From positions 1-58,649 of the forward strand of contig JAFUYH010000037.1 in assembly GCA_017470605.1 (NCBI GenBank): a DNA stretch of 58,649 nt, given 5' to 3'. Position 1 is the stretch's first letter; each line of letters begins with the position of its first letter. Of this stretch, positions 1-8,828 are shown piece by piece. The notes under the pieces are model-generated. The model made no database searches. It was given only the letters and a program-made list of their open reading frames with translations, and was not told the origin of the DNA. The DNA comes from Treponema sp. (GTDB taxonomy: Bacteria > Spirochaetota > Spirochaetia > Treponematales > Treponemataceae). Made by a program: the position numbers and the translations under genes.

Positions 1-1
1 A

Positions 2-140
2 CGGGATTGCAAACGCATTTATAAGCCGAGGCGAAGCCTTTTTAATCATTTTCCTATACGGCTTATACCATGCGGTTTGCAAGAACGTGCAGTGGTAGCA
101 CTTTTTACAGTTTCGGCTCTTTTATAATGCGTTTGCCCTG
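2..140 (+). repeat. MITE-like 139-bp element, left copy
   Basis: Identical, in reverse complement, to the last 139 bases of the window. The element has imperfect terminal inverted repeats: GCAAACGCATTTATAAGCCG starts at position 9, and the reverse complement of the other end reads GCAAACGCATTATAAAAGAG before CCG. It has no coding capacity. This fits a miniature inverted-repeat element or a related short interspersed repeat. Its position at both contig ends suggests many genomic copies. Bases 141-218 hold nothing I recognise except the leader of the next gene. Confidence 0.75.
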
Positions 141-218
141 ATCCATGTGGTGATTTTTCAGAAATCGGCAGGGCAACAGATGCTTGAATCCACTATCCTC
201 ATCGTGATAAAGTAAGGC

Positions 219-635
219 ATGGTATCAAAAAGAAATTCTTCATCAATGCAGTGGTTTGCTGTAGTAACTGTGATTTTTGTTATGATTTGTGCTTTCCTTA
301 TGCATCGTCATCGCAGTCAGCTTACAGAAGCCATGCGTTTACCTTATCACCCTGTAAATCTTGAATTAATAGAAGACGGAACTTATTCTGCCAAAACCTA
401 TACAAGTTTTCTTCATCTGCAGCTGGAAGTAACTGTAAAAGACCATTGCATAACGGCAATTAATGTAATTGAAAATGCAGGGGTTGATGGCGAAACTGCC
501 CGTCCCATTATTGACAGGATGATAAAAGAAAACAAAGTTGTTGTTCCTGCAGTTAAAGGCGCAGAAATGGGCAGCATGGTTTACATCAGTTGTGTAAGCA
601 TGGCCCTCACAAATCTGGAAAATGATGAAAGTTAA
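219..635 (+). CDS. membrane-anchored FMN-binding-domain protein
   Basis: 138 residues. One hydrophobic segment (about residues 10-28) anchors the protein, and the rest is an exported domain. The DGTYSAK start, the strand pattern LQLEVTVKDHCITAINV and the closing segment resemble the small FMN-binding domain of RnfG/NqrC-like proteins (PF04205). In that family a SGA(T/S)-type motif carries covalent FMN. Here the equivalent place reads KGAEMGS, so covalent flavinylation at that site is doubtful. The gene overlaps queH by 14 bp, so the two are probably co-transcribed. A redox or electron-transfer role is family inference only. Domain assignment is moderate and function is unknown. Confidence 0.6.
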   Translation: MVSKRNSSSMQWFAVVTVIFVMICAFLMHRHRSQLTEAMRLPYHPVNLELIEDGTYSAKTYTSFLHLQLEVTVKDHCITAINVIENAGVDGETARPIIDRMIKENKVVVPAVKGAEMGSMVYISCVSMALTNLENDES

Positions 636-1314
636 TTATCAGAAACTTCTTGATGAAGTCATTAATGCGCTCAGTCAGGAAAGTCCGCAAAAAAAGCCAA
701 GTCTTCTCCTTCATGCCTGCTGTGGGCCCTGTTCATCTTACGTGCTGGAATATCTGGCCGGATTTTTTCAGATAACGGTTTTCTATTACAATCCAAATAT
801 TTATCCGCCAGAAGAATATCAGCGGCGTCTTGAAGAACTGAAAAACCTTTATAAACGTTTTCCTCCTGCCTTAGAAAATTCAGTCCGCATTGTAGAGGCT
901 CCCTACATTCCAGAAGATTTTTTTACAGCCATAAAAGTCCGTGAAGAGCCAGAACTTGCCCGCGAAGCCGAAAAAGGAGAACGCTGCCGCCGTTGTTATG
1001 CCCTGCGCCTGGAAAATTCTTTCTCCTATGCCCTTGAAAATCATTTTGACTATTTTTGCACGACCCTTTCTATAAGCCCTTTTAAGGATGCAGAGAAAAT
1101 CAATATCATAGGAGAAAATCTTGTAAAGGAATTTTGCAGCAGTCATCCGGAATCTGAAACTTTTCCCAAATGGCTGTATTCTGATTTTAAAAAGCGTGGC
1201 GGCTTTAAGCGCAGTCTGGAACTGAGCGCAGAATATAATCTTTACCGCCAGCAGTATTGCGGCTGTGTCTACTCCTTGCAGAATACACAGCCCCATGAAC
1301 CTTCATCTACATGA
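622..1314 (+). CDS. queH: epoxyqueuosine reductase QueH
   Basis: 230 residues, matching the QueH (DUF208) family, which reduces epoxyqueuosine to queuosine in tRNA as the non-homologous replacement of QueG. The cysteine pattern expected for the FeS/Fe cofactor is visible: LLHACCGPCSS with C33, C34 and C37, the pair C122 and C125 in ERCRRCY, and the terminal C213 and C215 in YCGC. The segment FYYNPNIYPPEEY is also family-typical. The start is ATG at 622 or 625; both overlap the end of the upstream gene and imply translational coupling. No other queuosine gene is present in the window. Confidence 0.93.
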   Translation: MMKVNYQKLLDEVINALSQESPQKKPSLLLHACCGPCSSYVLEYLAGFFQITVFYYNPNIYPPEEYQRRLEELKNLYKRFPPALENSVRIVEAPYIPEDFFTAIKVREEPELAREAEKGERCRRCYALRLENSFSYALENHFDYFCTTLSISPFKDAEKINIIGENLVKEFCSSHPESETFPKWLYSDFKKRGGFKRSLELSAEYNLYRQQYCGCVYSLQNTQPHEPSST

Positions 1315-1354
1315 TATTAACAGCCCCTTATCATCATCCTCTTATAAATTCTAT

Positions 1355-1404
1355 TTGCGAATTTCCCATAATACTGCTATAATGTTTTGTCATTTAAATA
1401 TAAT
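1355..1404 (+). promoter_or_regulatory. sigma-70-type promoter(s) for the 1413-5884 block
   Basis: TTGCGA at 1355-1360 is followed after exactly 17 bp by a perfect TATAAT at 1378-1383. A second TATAAT at 1399-1404 ends 8 nt before the ATG at 1413. No Shine-Dalgarno lies between, so a leaderless transcript from the second box is possible. Confidence 0.6.
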
Positions 1405-1412
1405 AGAATAAA

Positions 1413-3011
1413 ATGAGTTTATTTCAGACCATTTCAAATTTTTTTGATTCATTATTCAGACGCTCCTCTCCTGAAGTTCAGAAAAAACAGCTTTTAAAAA
1501 AGCTGGAAGCTGAAATAAAAGAATTCAATCCAGCCCTATGCAGAAACGGAATGTTACTTCCAAATTTTGGAGAAACCATTTTTGCACTCTATAAAAATGC
1601 CCGCCCTCTGGATAATCTCTTTAGCGTTACGCTCAGTATAGCAGATATTCCACGCCAGCACCGTTTTGAAGCCCAGCTCATAGTTACCGGCTACAGTCCC
1701 GAAAGTCAGGACATTTTAAGCAGCCTGTCATTTGAAAACCGTAAGGAAGAAATTGAAGCAGAACCGCAGCATCAGGATAGAATTTTTATCCGCCAGCGTA
1801 AGAATATGGAAAAAGTCATAAAAGAACTTAATACAGAATCTTTCAAAAAAATGGATGCAGACATTATCAACCTCCGTCTTTTTGTAGAATTCTGTCACTA
1901 TAACTTTATGCCTTTCCTGCAGCTTTTTGATTCTGCTTTTATTCCATCAGATTTTTCATATAAGCCGGTTTATTCAGAAGTTGCCATAGGAAAAACTTCA
2001 AATCTTCTGGAAGACCTCTGCTATCATCTTGCTTCTTTTCATATTGATTCAGCACTGGCTTCTGCAGTTCTTGCAGTTGCCCGCCTGCGAAAGGGAACAG
2101 ACCTTTCTGATGTAGAAAAAGACAACTATCTTGGGAACCTGAAAAAAATCAATTTTGTAATGAATCATGTTCTTACGCTTGATAAATTAAAAGTTCTCCT
2201 TCGTCTCTGTCATGAAGACATGAATTACGAACCTCAGATTGCAAAGCCAAGCGGTTCTCCTCGTCAGGAATTTGCAAATATGCTGCAGTCTCGCTATGAA
2301 GCAGAAGAACAGCGTATAAAAACAGAAATTCAAAATGAAACAATAACAGAAGAACTTTCAAATCTTTTTCCAAACACCCCTCTTATGGAAGTTGGAGCTT
2401 ATAATCAGACCTTTAACACAACACTCCAGCAGGAAACTTCACTTTCATTAAAATGGCTTTTACCGCTTAAAGTTCTAAAAACCTTCCTTACAGTTTATGT
2501 AACAGACGGAGTAAAAAATCTTCTTAATGATATTTCCATAGAAGGTTTTTTCAATAATCCTGAATATAAAACAAGCTTTTCATCTATGGTTTTTGCCGTT
2601 GCAAATGCTTCAGATGAAGTAAAAAACTTTGAAGCCTCTTTTGCAAACGGACAGAAAAATTCTATTTCAGTTCTGCAGGGCTATATTACAGACAGCAAGA
2701 GGGATAAAGATTTTTATAACAGGCTTGAAAAAAGCATTACTATAATTAATGAAGAAGCCCATAACCTTCTTCAATCTCAGGTAACTGTTTTGCATAATTT
2801 AAGTCGTGAACTTGGAGAACTTCTGGAAGATGCCAAAAAACCTTCATGCGAACTTATTTCAAATCTGAAAGTGCTGATGATGTCTTCAAGAAATAGAGAT
2901 CAGACTAATATATTGGAATCTCAATATCAGAATTGGAATATTTTTTTTGAAATTATGAAAAACTATGTTATCATTAATACTAGCAATAATAGCGAGATGA
3001 CTCATGACTAA
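1413..3011 (+). CDS. conserved spirochaete protein, DUF5312-like
   Basis: 532 residues, no signal peptide and no membrane segment, rich in charged helices with likely coiled-coil stretches near residues 280-320 and 430-480. It resembles a family of long cytoplasmic proteins conserved in Treponema (I believe DUF5312), whose function is not known. It is the first gene of a tight block. Its stop overlaps the diguanylate cyclase start by 8 bp, so it may share regulation with c-di-GMP signalling. The name is a recollection of the family, not a search result. Confidence 0.6.
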   Translation: MSLFQTISNFFDSLFRRSSPEVQKKQLLKKLEAEIKEFNPALCRNGMLLPNFGETIFALYKNARPLDNLFSVTLSIADIPRQHRFEAQLIVTGYSPESQDILSSLSFENRKEEIEAEPQHQDRIFIRQRKNMEKVIKELNTESFKKMDADIINLRLFVEFCHYNFMPFLQLFDSAFIPSDFSYKPVYSEVAIGKTSNLLEDLCYHLASFHIDSALASAVLAVARLRKGTDLSDVEKDNYLGNLKKINFVMNHVLTLDKLKVLLRLCHEDMNYEPQIAKPSGSPRQEFANMLQSRYEAEEQRIKTEIQNETITEELSNLFPNTPLMEVGAYNQTFNTTLQQETSLSLKWLLPLKVLKTFLTVYVTDGVKNLLNDISIEGFFNNPEYKTSFSSMVFAVANASDEVKNFEASFANGQKNSISVLQGYITDSKRDKDFYNRLEKSITIINEEAHNLLQSQVTVLHNLSRELGELLEDAKKPSCELISNLKVLMMSSRNRDQTNILESQYQNWNIFFEIMKNYVIINTSNNSEMTHD

Positions 3012-4107
3012 GTCAAAGGGTATAAGAAATAAGAAAAGTTCTCAGAAAAAAGATGCAGTATCGCAGCAGGCTTTAGAGCAGACTGTTCAGTATGAAAAGA
3101 AAATTTATGATTTGGAACAGATGCTTGATATTGCAAAATCATTCTGCCAGAATCTGGATTTTAACAATCTTCTTGAATCTATTGTTTATATCTGTATGGC
3201 GCAGATGCACGTTCTGGGAGCAGAAATTTTTGTACGAAACCTTATGAAAGATGACTGTTTCATTCTTGAAACAGAACGTTCCCGCACAGATGAAATTATT
3301 ACCCTGCCGGTTGTAGACCCTATTTCTGATAAACTTCTGGAACTTCGCAATGCTATTACTTATGAAGAATTAAAAGCCGCCGTTCCAGACAGTCCTTCTT
3401 TCAAAGTGCTGGATATGTATAATCCTACACTCATAGTTCCTCTTATTCAGAAAAACCACTTGAACGGACTTCTTCTTTTGCAGGAAAGAATTGCCATAGA
3501 AGATGACGTTTCCTATACCGAATATGAACGTGCCCAGATGATGACGATTGCATCTCTGGCTTCCGTTGCCATTAACAATGCATCTCTTGTAGAAACATCT
3601 TCTACAGATATGATGACAAAGTTAAAACTTAAATACTACTTTTTTAATGTACTTTCAGATGCAATAGACAACGCCTTTTTACAGCAGCAGAAACTTTCTG
3701 TCCTTATGTTTGATATAGATTTCTTTAAGAAATTTAATGATACTTACGGGCATGAATGCGGCGACTTTGTACTTATAGGTGTCGCAGATTTAATTAAGAA
3801 AAGCCTTCGTGAATCAGATGTTGCAAGCCGCTATGGTGGAGAAGAATTCACCGTTATGCTCACAAATACAGGAATGGAAGAAGCCATGCTTGTAGCAGAG
3901 CGAATTCGTGCTGCCATAGACGAACATGATTTTGTTTTTAACGACCAGCATCTTCATGTAACAATTTCTGTAGGTGTTTCGGTTTTTGATGCTTCAAGCA
4001 ACCTTGTAAATTCGCCAAGTGAACTGGTAAATCAGGCAGACCAGGGATTATATATGTCTAAGAGCAATGGACGCAATAAGGTGACTTACTTTGAACCAAA
4101 GAAGTAA
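3004..4107 (+). CDS. GAF-GGDEF diguanylate cyclase
   Basis: 367 residues, cytoplasmic. An N-terminal coiled coil (about 20-45) leads to a GAF-like sensor domain (about 45-195) and a C-terminal GGDEF domain (about 200-365). The active-site motif is intact as GGEEF at 278-282, with FDIDFFKKFNDTYGH upstream. An inhibitory I-site is present as RESD at 269-272, five residues before GGEEF. It should therefore make c-di-GMP from two GTP and be product-inhibited. The ligand of the GAF domain cannot be read from sequence. It overlaps both neighbours (8 and 17 bp), indicating one operon. A PilZ-like candidate effector lies at 51111-51998. Confidence 0.93.
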   Translation: MTKSKGIRNKKSSQKKDAVSQQALEQTVQYEKKIYDLEQMLDIAKSFCQNLDFNNLLESIVYICMAQMHVLGAEIFVRNLMKDDCFILETERSRTDEIITLPVVDPISDKLLELRNAITYEELKAAVPDSPSFKVLDMYNPTLIVPLIQKNHLNGLLLLQERIAIEDDVSYTEYERAQMMTIASLASVAINNASLVETSSTDMMTKLKLKYYFFNVLSDAIDNAFLQQQKLSVLMFDIDFFKKFNDTYGHECGDFVLIGVADLIKKSLRESDVASRYGGEEFTVMLTNTGMEEAMLVAERIRAAIDEHDFVFNDQHLHVTISVGVSVFDASSNLVNSPSELVNQADQGLYMSKSNGRNKVTYFEPKK

Positions 4108-4750
4108 ACTTTTCTTCCGCCGCCCATTTAAATATTCCTATTCAAGAATTACTCTTTTATTAATTGCAGTTAATTGTCTGGTTTTTGCCCTGTCATATTT
4201 TTTTATGGATATGTATCAGTATCTGCATTATTACGGCGCTTTGAATGCATATCTTGTAGAATACAATCATTTTTACTGGCAGTTTATAACTTATATGTTC
4301 CTTCATCAGAACATTTCTCATCTTTTCTTTAATATGGTGGGTCTTCTTATTTTTGGACTTTCTCTGGAGCGGGCAATAGGTTCCAAAGAATTCCTGCTTT
4401 TTTATCTGATTACCGGCACTTTAAGCGGAGTTTTTTCTTTTCTTGTTTTTAAATTTACAGGTCAGTACCGCGTTTTTTTAATAGGAGCAAGCGGGGCAAT
4501 TTATGCCGTTCTTTTTGCTTATGCAGTCTTTTTTCCTCGCTCTATAATTTATATATGGGGAATTATTCCGCTTCCAGCCCCGCTTATGGTTGTTCTTTAT
4601 GCCATTATAGAACTTGGCAGCCAGTTCTTTTCTTCTGATAATGTTGCCCATTTAACACATCTCTTTGGATTTTTATCTGCCTGGTTATATTTTGTAATAA
4701 GGATGGGAATTCATCCCGTAAAAGTATGGAAAAATACCTACAGAAAATAA
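4091..4750 (+). CDS. rhomboid-family intramembrane serine protease
   Basis: 219 residues with about six transmembrane helices. Rhomboid hallmarks are intact: H72, H77 and N81 in HQNISHLFFN, the catalytic serine S134 in GASGA, and the partner histidine H190 in THLFGF. It should cleave membrane-spanning substrates within the bilayer. The start is TTG at 4091, inside the 3' end of the diguanylate cyclase gene (17-bp overlap). Its 3' end overlaps the next gene by 25 bp. Substrates are unknown. Confidence 0.92.
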   Translation: MNQRSKLFFRRPFKYSYSRITLLLIAVNCLVFALSYFFMDMYQYLHYYGALNAYLVEYNHFYWQFITYMFLHQNISHLFFNMVGLLIFGLSLERAIGSKEFLLFYLITGTLSGVFSFLVFKFTGQYRVFLIGASGAIYAVLFAYAVFFPRSIIYIWGIIPLPAPLMVVLYAIIELGSQFFSSDNVAHLTHLFGFLSAWLYFVIRMGIHPVKVWKNTYRK

Positions 4751-5481
4751 AAAGCATATTCTTTATCCTCGTTTTTCTCATTTTTCCGGCAGACTTTTTT
4801 GCTCAGGTTCCCTCTGTAATTCAGAACATCAGAATTCCACTGCGGGCAGAACTGGATGCTTACCCGGCCATAGTTCAGGAAAAGGACTTAGACCAAGCCC
4901 CAGAACAGGAACTGGAACAAGGGGCGGCAAAGTCACAGGCAAAGGAAGATGGTCAGTATGATTACCCAATCAGGAGTCTGAAAGAAACTGCCCCCTACAT
5001 TATTGGGGGAATGGTCTACGGCTGGGAATTTTATTACACACCTTCCGACAAACAGCGCAATGTAGAAGAAATTCTTGAAGTCACAGAAATTGTTTCTGCA
5101 GAATATCTGAAATCAGGAATTGAATATTCTTCTCCCTGGATACAGGACAATTATTTTAACTGCTGGTGCTCCTATCGCCGTAATGAGTCTCAGATTCAGA
5201 ATTACAATCTCTGGGCTTCCATTCAGAATCCTATAATACAGGGCAGAGGTTACGGCAGTGTAAGAGACGGCTTTGATGGCTTAAAGACTGCTGCAAACGA
5301 TGCCCTGAAAAATGCAGTCAGAAGCTATTACCGTAATCTTATAAAGAATAAACCAAAGGCAATTACCGGAAAAGTCCTGATTAGAAATCTTCCTCAGATT
5401 GGAATTGATGCAGGAAGATATGTTATAAATCTTGATTTTTTTCTGGAATGCGGTAAAATAGTACAGTACGAAGTTTACTAG
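4726..5481 (+). CDS. exported protein of unknown function
   Basis: 251 residues. An N-terminal hydrophobic segment (about 8-24) ends at FFAQ, a plausible signal-peptidase I site. Residues 45-75 are low-complexity and rich in Glu and Gln. The remainder is a globular domain with many aromatic residues and a region of repeated amphipathic character (DGFDGLKTAANDALKNAVR). It resembles periplasmic proteins annotated only as hypothetical in treponemes. It overlaps the rhomboid gene by 25 bp and is followed 10 bp later by another small exported protein, so it probably belongs to the same operon. Confidence 0.7.
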   Translation: MEKYLQKIKSIFFILVFLIFPADFFAQVPSVIQNIRIPLRAELDAYPAIVQEKDLDQAPEQELEQGAAKSQAKEDGQYDYPIRSLKETAPYIIGGMVYGWEFYYTPSDKQRNVEEILEVTEIVSAEYLKSGIEYSSPWIQDNYFNCWCSYRRNESQIQNYNLWASIQNPIIQGRGYGSVRDGFDGLKTAANDALKNAVRSYYRNLIKNKPKAITGKVLIRNLPQIGIDAGRYVINLDFFLECGKIVQYEVY

Positions 5482-5491
5482 GAGTGTTAAT

Positions 5492-5884
5492 ATGAAGAAA
5501 ATATTTACTTTACTTTCTTGCCTTTTTATAGCCTCAGCAGTTATGTTTGCTGCACCTGTAGATGATGATTTTACATATGAAGAAGAAAAAGTTACGATGG
5601 AAACAATCGTTCCAGAAAATCAGCATTGCACAGATAAAAATGCATCTATAAAAATCGAATATATGCCAATGTATGATGAAATCAGAATCTACTATGAAAC
5701 TCTGTATGTATCATACGACCGCGGAGAGGCAATGAACTCTGTAATTGCCTGTGTAGAAGATTTCATGAAAGAAAAAAAATATACCCGCTATCGCTATCTT
5801 AAGCCAGAAAATCAGAAACACTTTAAAGATGACCGCGGACAGCGCAAGTCTCAGTGGTCAGCTTATATAAAATTAGAGCGTTAA
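5492..5884 (+). CDS. small exported protein of unknown function
   Basis: 130 residues with a classical signal peptide ending near VMFAAP (cleavage about residue 20). The mature part is acidic at its start and basic at its end (KKYTRYRYLKPENQKHFKDDRG). A Shine-Dalgarno (aggagtg) precedes the ATG. It is the last gene before a strong terminator at 5921-5953, closing the 1413-5884 block. I recognise no domain. Confidence 0.7.
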   Translation: MKKIFTLLSCLFIASAVMFAAPVDDDFTYEEEKVTMETIVPENQHCTDKNASIKIEYMPMYDEIRIYYETLYVSYDRGEAMNSVIACVEDFMKEKKYTRYRYLKPENQKHFKDDRGQRKSQWSAYIKLER

Positions 5885-5920
5885 ACCTATTCAATTTTTA
5901 TGTAAAATATTGTAGAATAT

Positions 5921-5953
5921 AAGCCGTCAGTTTTCTGACGGCTTATTTTTTTT
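5921..5953 (+). terminator. rho-independent terminator
   Basis: Perfect 10-bp stem AAGCCGTCAG / CTGACGGCTT with a TTTT loop, followed by a T-rich tract. It ends the block at 1413-5884. Confidence 0.93.
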
Positions 5954-5958
5954 ATGCC

Positions 5959-5982
5959 GGTGGTTGAGCTTGTCGAAACCAC
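5959..5982 (+). repeat. palindromic repeat family A copy
   Basis: GGTGGTTGAG at one end and CGAAACCAC at the other form an imperfect hairpin. Related copies lie at 37671-37709, 38110-38148, 38165-38205 and, diverged, 43638-43662. This copy sits between the terminator and pheS and can be read in the pheS frame from a TTG. Confidence 0.7.
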
Positions 5983-6005
5983 ATTGTGCATTTGGGAAAA
6001 CAAAA

Positions 6006-7562
6006 ATGGACATAAAAAACATCATTAAAAATCTTCACCCTCTAGAAATCAAGGTTTTATTAAAGTATTCAAAAGATGACGAACTTACTTCAGAAAAACT
6101 TCAGAAGGAACTTGCATATAAGGAAGGTCATGCAAATCAGGCTTTTTCATGGCTTTCTGGAAAATCGCTGTTAAAAGAAATCCGCAGAACTCCTCATACT
6201 TATTTTGAAATTACAGACATGGGACGTGCCCTTGCAAAGACAGGAACCGTAGAAGAACGCATGGTAAACTTCTTAAAGGCAAACGGCGCCCATACAATGC
6301 CGGAAATTGCTGCAGGAATCGCTCTTGAACAGAAAGATGTTGGTTCTGCCTTTGGCCCTCTTGTAAAAGAAGGCGTTCTTAAAATGAATGCAGAAAAGAA
6401 GGTTGAATATACAGGTGCCGCACTTCCTGAACGTATTTCCCTTACAATGGGTCTCATTAAAAAGGCCTGTGACGCTGCAGACGGACTTCTTAATAAAGAT
6501 GACCTTTCTGCCGCAGAAGTGTCTGCCATGGAGGGGCTTGCAAAAAAACGAGGTGCAGCAGATTCTCCATTCAAGATGATTGAACGCGAAACTGTATTTT
6601 ATAAACTTTCAGACGGTTTTGAAAAAATACGTGATGCCCTTAAAAATGCCGGCGTTACAGGAAATGAAATTGGTGAAATTACACCAAAAATGCTTGCTGC
6701 AGGAGACTGGAAAAACGGTACCTTCCGCGGTTACAACATTGCCATTCCTCCAGCCCGCATTATTCCTGGCCGCACAAACCCTTACGTTCAGTTCCTTGAA
6801 AGCGTAAAAGACAAGCTTTGTTCTCTTGGTTTCCAGGAATTTGACGGGCCGCTTGTAGAAACAGAATTCTGGAACGGTGATGCCCTCTTTATGCCGCAGT
6901 TCCACGCTGCCCGCGATATTCACGATGTTTACCGCATTAAAAATCCTACTCATGCAAAATTTATTGAAGAACCATATCTGAGCAACGTAAAGGCTGCCCA
7001 CGAAACTGGTGGAAACACCGGCAGCCGCGGCTGGAATTACACTTTTGATAACGAGTTCACACGCCGCCTTATTCTGCGCTCTCAGGGAACAGTTCTTTCT
7101 GCACATCAGCTGCATAAGGCAGAAGTTCCTGGCAAATACTTTGGTATTGCCCGCTGCTTCCGCTACGACAAAGTAGACGCAACCCACCTTTCAGACTTCT
7201 ACCAGACAGAAGGTATTATCGCCGGTAACGACGTTACTTTGCGCGACCTTCTTGGTATGCTCAAAATGTTCGCAACAGAAATTGCCGGAGCAGAAGAAGT
7301 AAAATATGTTCCGGGTTACTTCCCGTTCACAGAACCTTCTATTGAAGTTCATATCAAGCACCCTGTTTTGGGCTGGTTTGAGCTTGGCGGTTCCGGTATT
7401 TTCCGTCCGGAAGTTACAAAGGCCATGGGCCTTGACTGTCCTGTTCTTGCATGGGGTATCGGTATTGACCGCATGGCCCTTATGGCTCTTGGCCTTAATG
7501 ACCTGCGTGAACTTTTCTGTGAAGACATTGAAAAAGTTCGTCTTCGCAAGGCTAAGTTCTAG
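6006..7562 (+). CDS. pheS: phenylalanine-tRNA ligase alpha subunit, archaeal type
   Basis: 518 residues from the ATG at 6006. It charges tRNA-Phe as part of an alpha2-beta2 enzyme. The N-terminal winged-helix-like DNA/tRNA-binding repeats (about 1-210) are typical of archaeal/eukaryotic PheS, which spirochaetes are known to carry. The class II core follows, with motif 2 (GIARCFRYDKVDATHLSDFY) and motif 3 (GIGIDRMALMALG). An in-frame TTG at 5964 would add residues encoded by a palindromic repeat, so I reject it. pheT is not adjacent, unlike in most bacteria. Confidence 0.94.
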   Translation: MDIKNIIKNLHPLEIKVLLKYSKDDELTSEKLQKELAYKEGHANQAFSWLSGKSLLKEIRRTPHTYFEITDMGRALAKTGTVEERMVNFLKANGAHTMPEIAAGIALEQKDVGSAFGPLVKEGVLKMNAEKKVEYTGAALPERISLTMGLIKKACDAADGLLNKDDLSAAEVSAMEGLAKKRGAADSPFKMIERETVFYKLSDGFEKIRDALKNAGVTGNEIGEITPKMLAAGDWKNGTFRGYNIAIPPARIIPGRTNPYVQFLESVKDKLCSLGFQEFDGPLVETEFWNGDALFMPQFHAARDIHDVYRIKNPTHAKFIEEPYLSNVKAAHETGGNTGSRGWNYTFDNEFTRRLILRSQGTVLSAHQLHKAEVPGKYFGIARCFRYDKVDATHLSDFYQTEGIIAGNDVTLRDLLGMLKMFATEIAGAEEVKYVPGYFPFTEPSIEVHIKHPVLGWFELGGSGIFRPEVTKAMGLDCPVLAWGIGIDRMALMALGLNDLRELFCEDIEKVRLRKAKF

Positions 7563-7566
7563 AATA

Positions 7567-7590
7567 GATTGTCCGGGTGAGCCGGGCAAT
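7567..7590. repeat. palindromic repeat family B copy
   Basis: attgtCCGGgtgagCCGGgcaat forms a near-perfect hairpin in the gap between the convergent pheS and lipid kinase genes. Similar sequences occur at 17489-17523, 46349-46375 and 58439-58468. It may serve as a weak bidirectional terminator, because no better one is visible here. Confidence 0.55.
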
Positions 7591-7604
7591 TACACAGTTA
7601 TTAC

Positions 7605-8780
7605 TTATGCTTCAACTTTAGACAGAACCCTAAGGCAGGGTTCTGTTTTTTCTATTATAAGCGGAAAGTGAGCCGAAGTAAGCATGGCAACTTCGCCATC
7701 GCTCTGAAAAAGAATCGGCTTGTCATAAAAGATGCGCACTTTGCTTGCATCAAATGCTTCAGAAAGGCCTGTATTAAAATGCAGGCCTTTAGCATACCCG
7801 CGGCTTTCCTTTATAATTTTCAGAAGATTCATTTTTGGCGTAAGGCAGATGTTTCTGCTGTCTGGAAGAACTTTCTGTCCGCCTCCATAAACCCTGAATC
7901 CGCTTACACCAAAGGCAAAAAGCGTAATGGCACCTTCTCTTTCATCAAATTTCTGCCCTTCAGAATCATAAAATTCTATTTTTGCAGTGCCGCTCTTAAA
8001 ATCCTTATTAAAAACAAGGGCACTCAAAGGCACCGCCGCATGATAAAATTCGCCGGGCATATTCTTTTTTATGGAATTAGTCAAATAAACTACATAAGCA
8101 TCCAGACCTATACTTACAATGTTAAAGCCATACCAGGGAGCCTTGTAATTAATGTCACCATATTTTTCTGGATTTTTTCCGTCTTTTAGGGCAGCCGTCA
8201 TTAATTCATCATCAGAAAGGGGTTTTTCCGGATAAACCTTTACGGCACAGGTATTTTTATAAACCAGCTGACTTTTAAGAATGTCAAAAAGTTCTGGAAT
8301 GGAATGACCATCCGTTCCGTCATTTCCTGTTCCCAGCGGCAGGCGCAGAAGGGTAATGTTATTTAATATTGCCTCTTTTTTCTTTATTTCAGTCTGGGCT
8401 TCCTTATAAAGAGTTTCCTGCACTTCCAGACAGGTCCCGTCCCCGCCGCAAGTCACCAGAATCATTTCGCAGTTTTTCTGCTCCAGGGCAATATACTCTG
8501 CAACAACTCCGCGTGCCAGCTCCCTTGCATGCCCCGAATACTGCGTAGCAAGAACCTTATAAGAAAGGCTGGCCGTACACTCAGCAGTCTTTTTAGCTGC
8601 GGCAATTTCCTCTAAAAACAGCTTCCCATAAGCAGAAGATTTCCTGTGGTTTGTAAAACAGCCTGCCGTCTTATTCACTATAAAGGCAAGCCTTACGTTT
8701 TTTCCTGCCCACAGTTTATTTCTTGAAACAAGAGCACTTATACAGTCAGCAACAATTTCTGGTGTAAGAAAAGAATTCAT
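7605..8780 (-). CDS. diacylglycerol/lipid kinase family protein
   Basis: 391 residues from the ATG at 8780. The nucleotide-binding signature is VTCGGDGTCLE, followed by LLRLPLGTGND, both diagnostic of the DAGK catalytic domain (PF00781). The C-terminal half has the expected beta-rich lipid-kinase fold with YGFNIVSIGLD. It should phosphorylate a lipid such as diacylglycerol or a sphingoid base; the exact substrate is open. A longer in-frame reading to 8924 would run into the divergent gene at 8866 and lacks family similarity. The start at 8780 sits 6 nt after a TATTAT box, suggesting leaderless transcription. Confidence 0.85.
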   Translation of the reverse strand: MNSFLTPEIVADCISALVSRNKLWAGKNVRLAFIVNKTAGCFTNHRKSSAYGKLFLEEIAAAKKTAECTASLSYKVLATQYSGHARELARGVVAEYIALEQKNCEMILVTCGGDGTCLEVQETLYKEAQTEIKKKEAILNNITLLRLPLGTGNDGTDGHSIPELFDILKSQLVYKNTCAVKVYPEKPLSDDELMTAALKDGKNPEKYGDINYKAPWYGFNIVSIGLDAYVVYLTNSIKKNMPGEFYHAAVPLSALVFNKDFKSGTAKIEFYDSEGQKFDEREGAITLFAFGVSGFRVYGGGQKVLPDSRNICLTPKMNLLKIIKESRGYAKGLHFNTGLSEAFDASKVRIFYDKPILFQSDGEVAMLTSAHFPLIIEKTEPCLRVLSKVEA

Positions 8781-8786
8781 TAAATA

Positions 8787-8816
8787 ATAATATGTATAAA
8801 ATAAATTGCCTGTCAA
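8787..8816 (-). promoter_or_regulatory. promoter of the lipid kinase gene
   Basis: On the minus strand a consensus TTGACA (8811-8816) is followed after 18 bp by TATTAT (8787-8792). Only 6 nt separate it from the start codon at 8780. Confidence 0.7.
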
Positions 8817-8828
8817 CAAAAAAAGTCT

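Noticed and set aside
5964..6005. N-terminal extension of PheS from TTG at 5964
   Set aside because: The added residues are the translation of a palindromic repeat, and the ATG at 6006 matches the usual family start.
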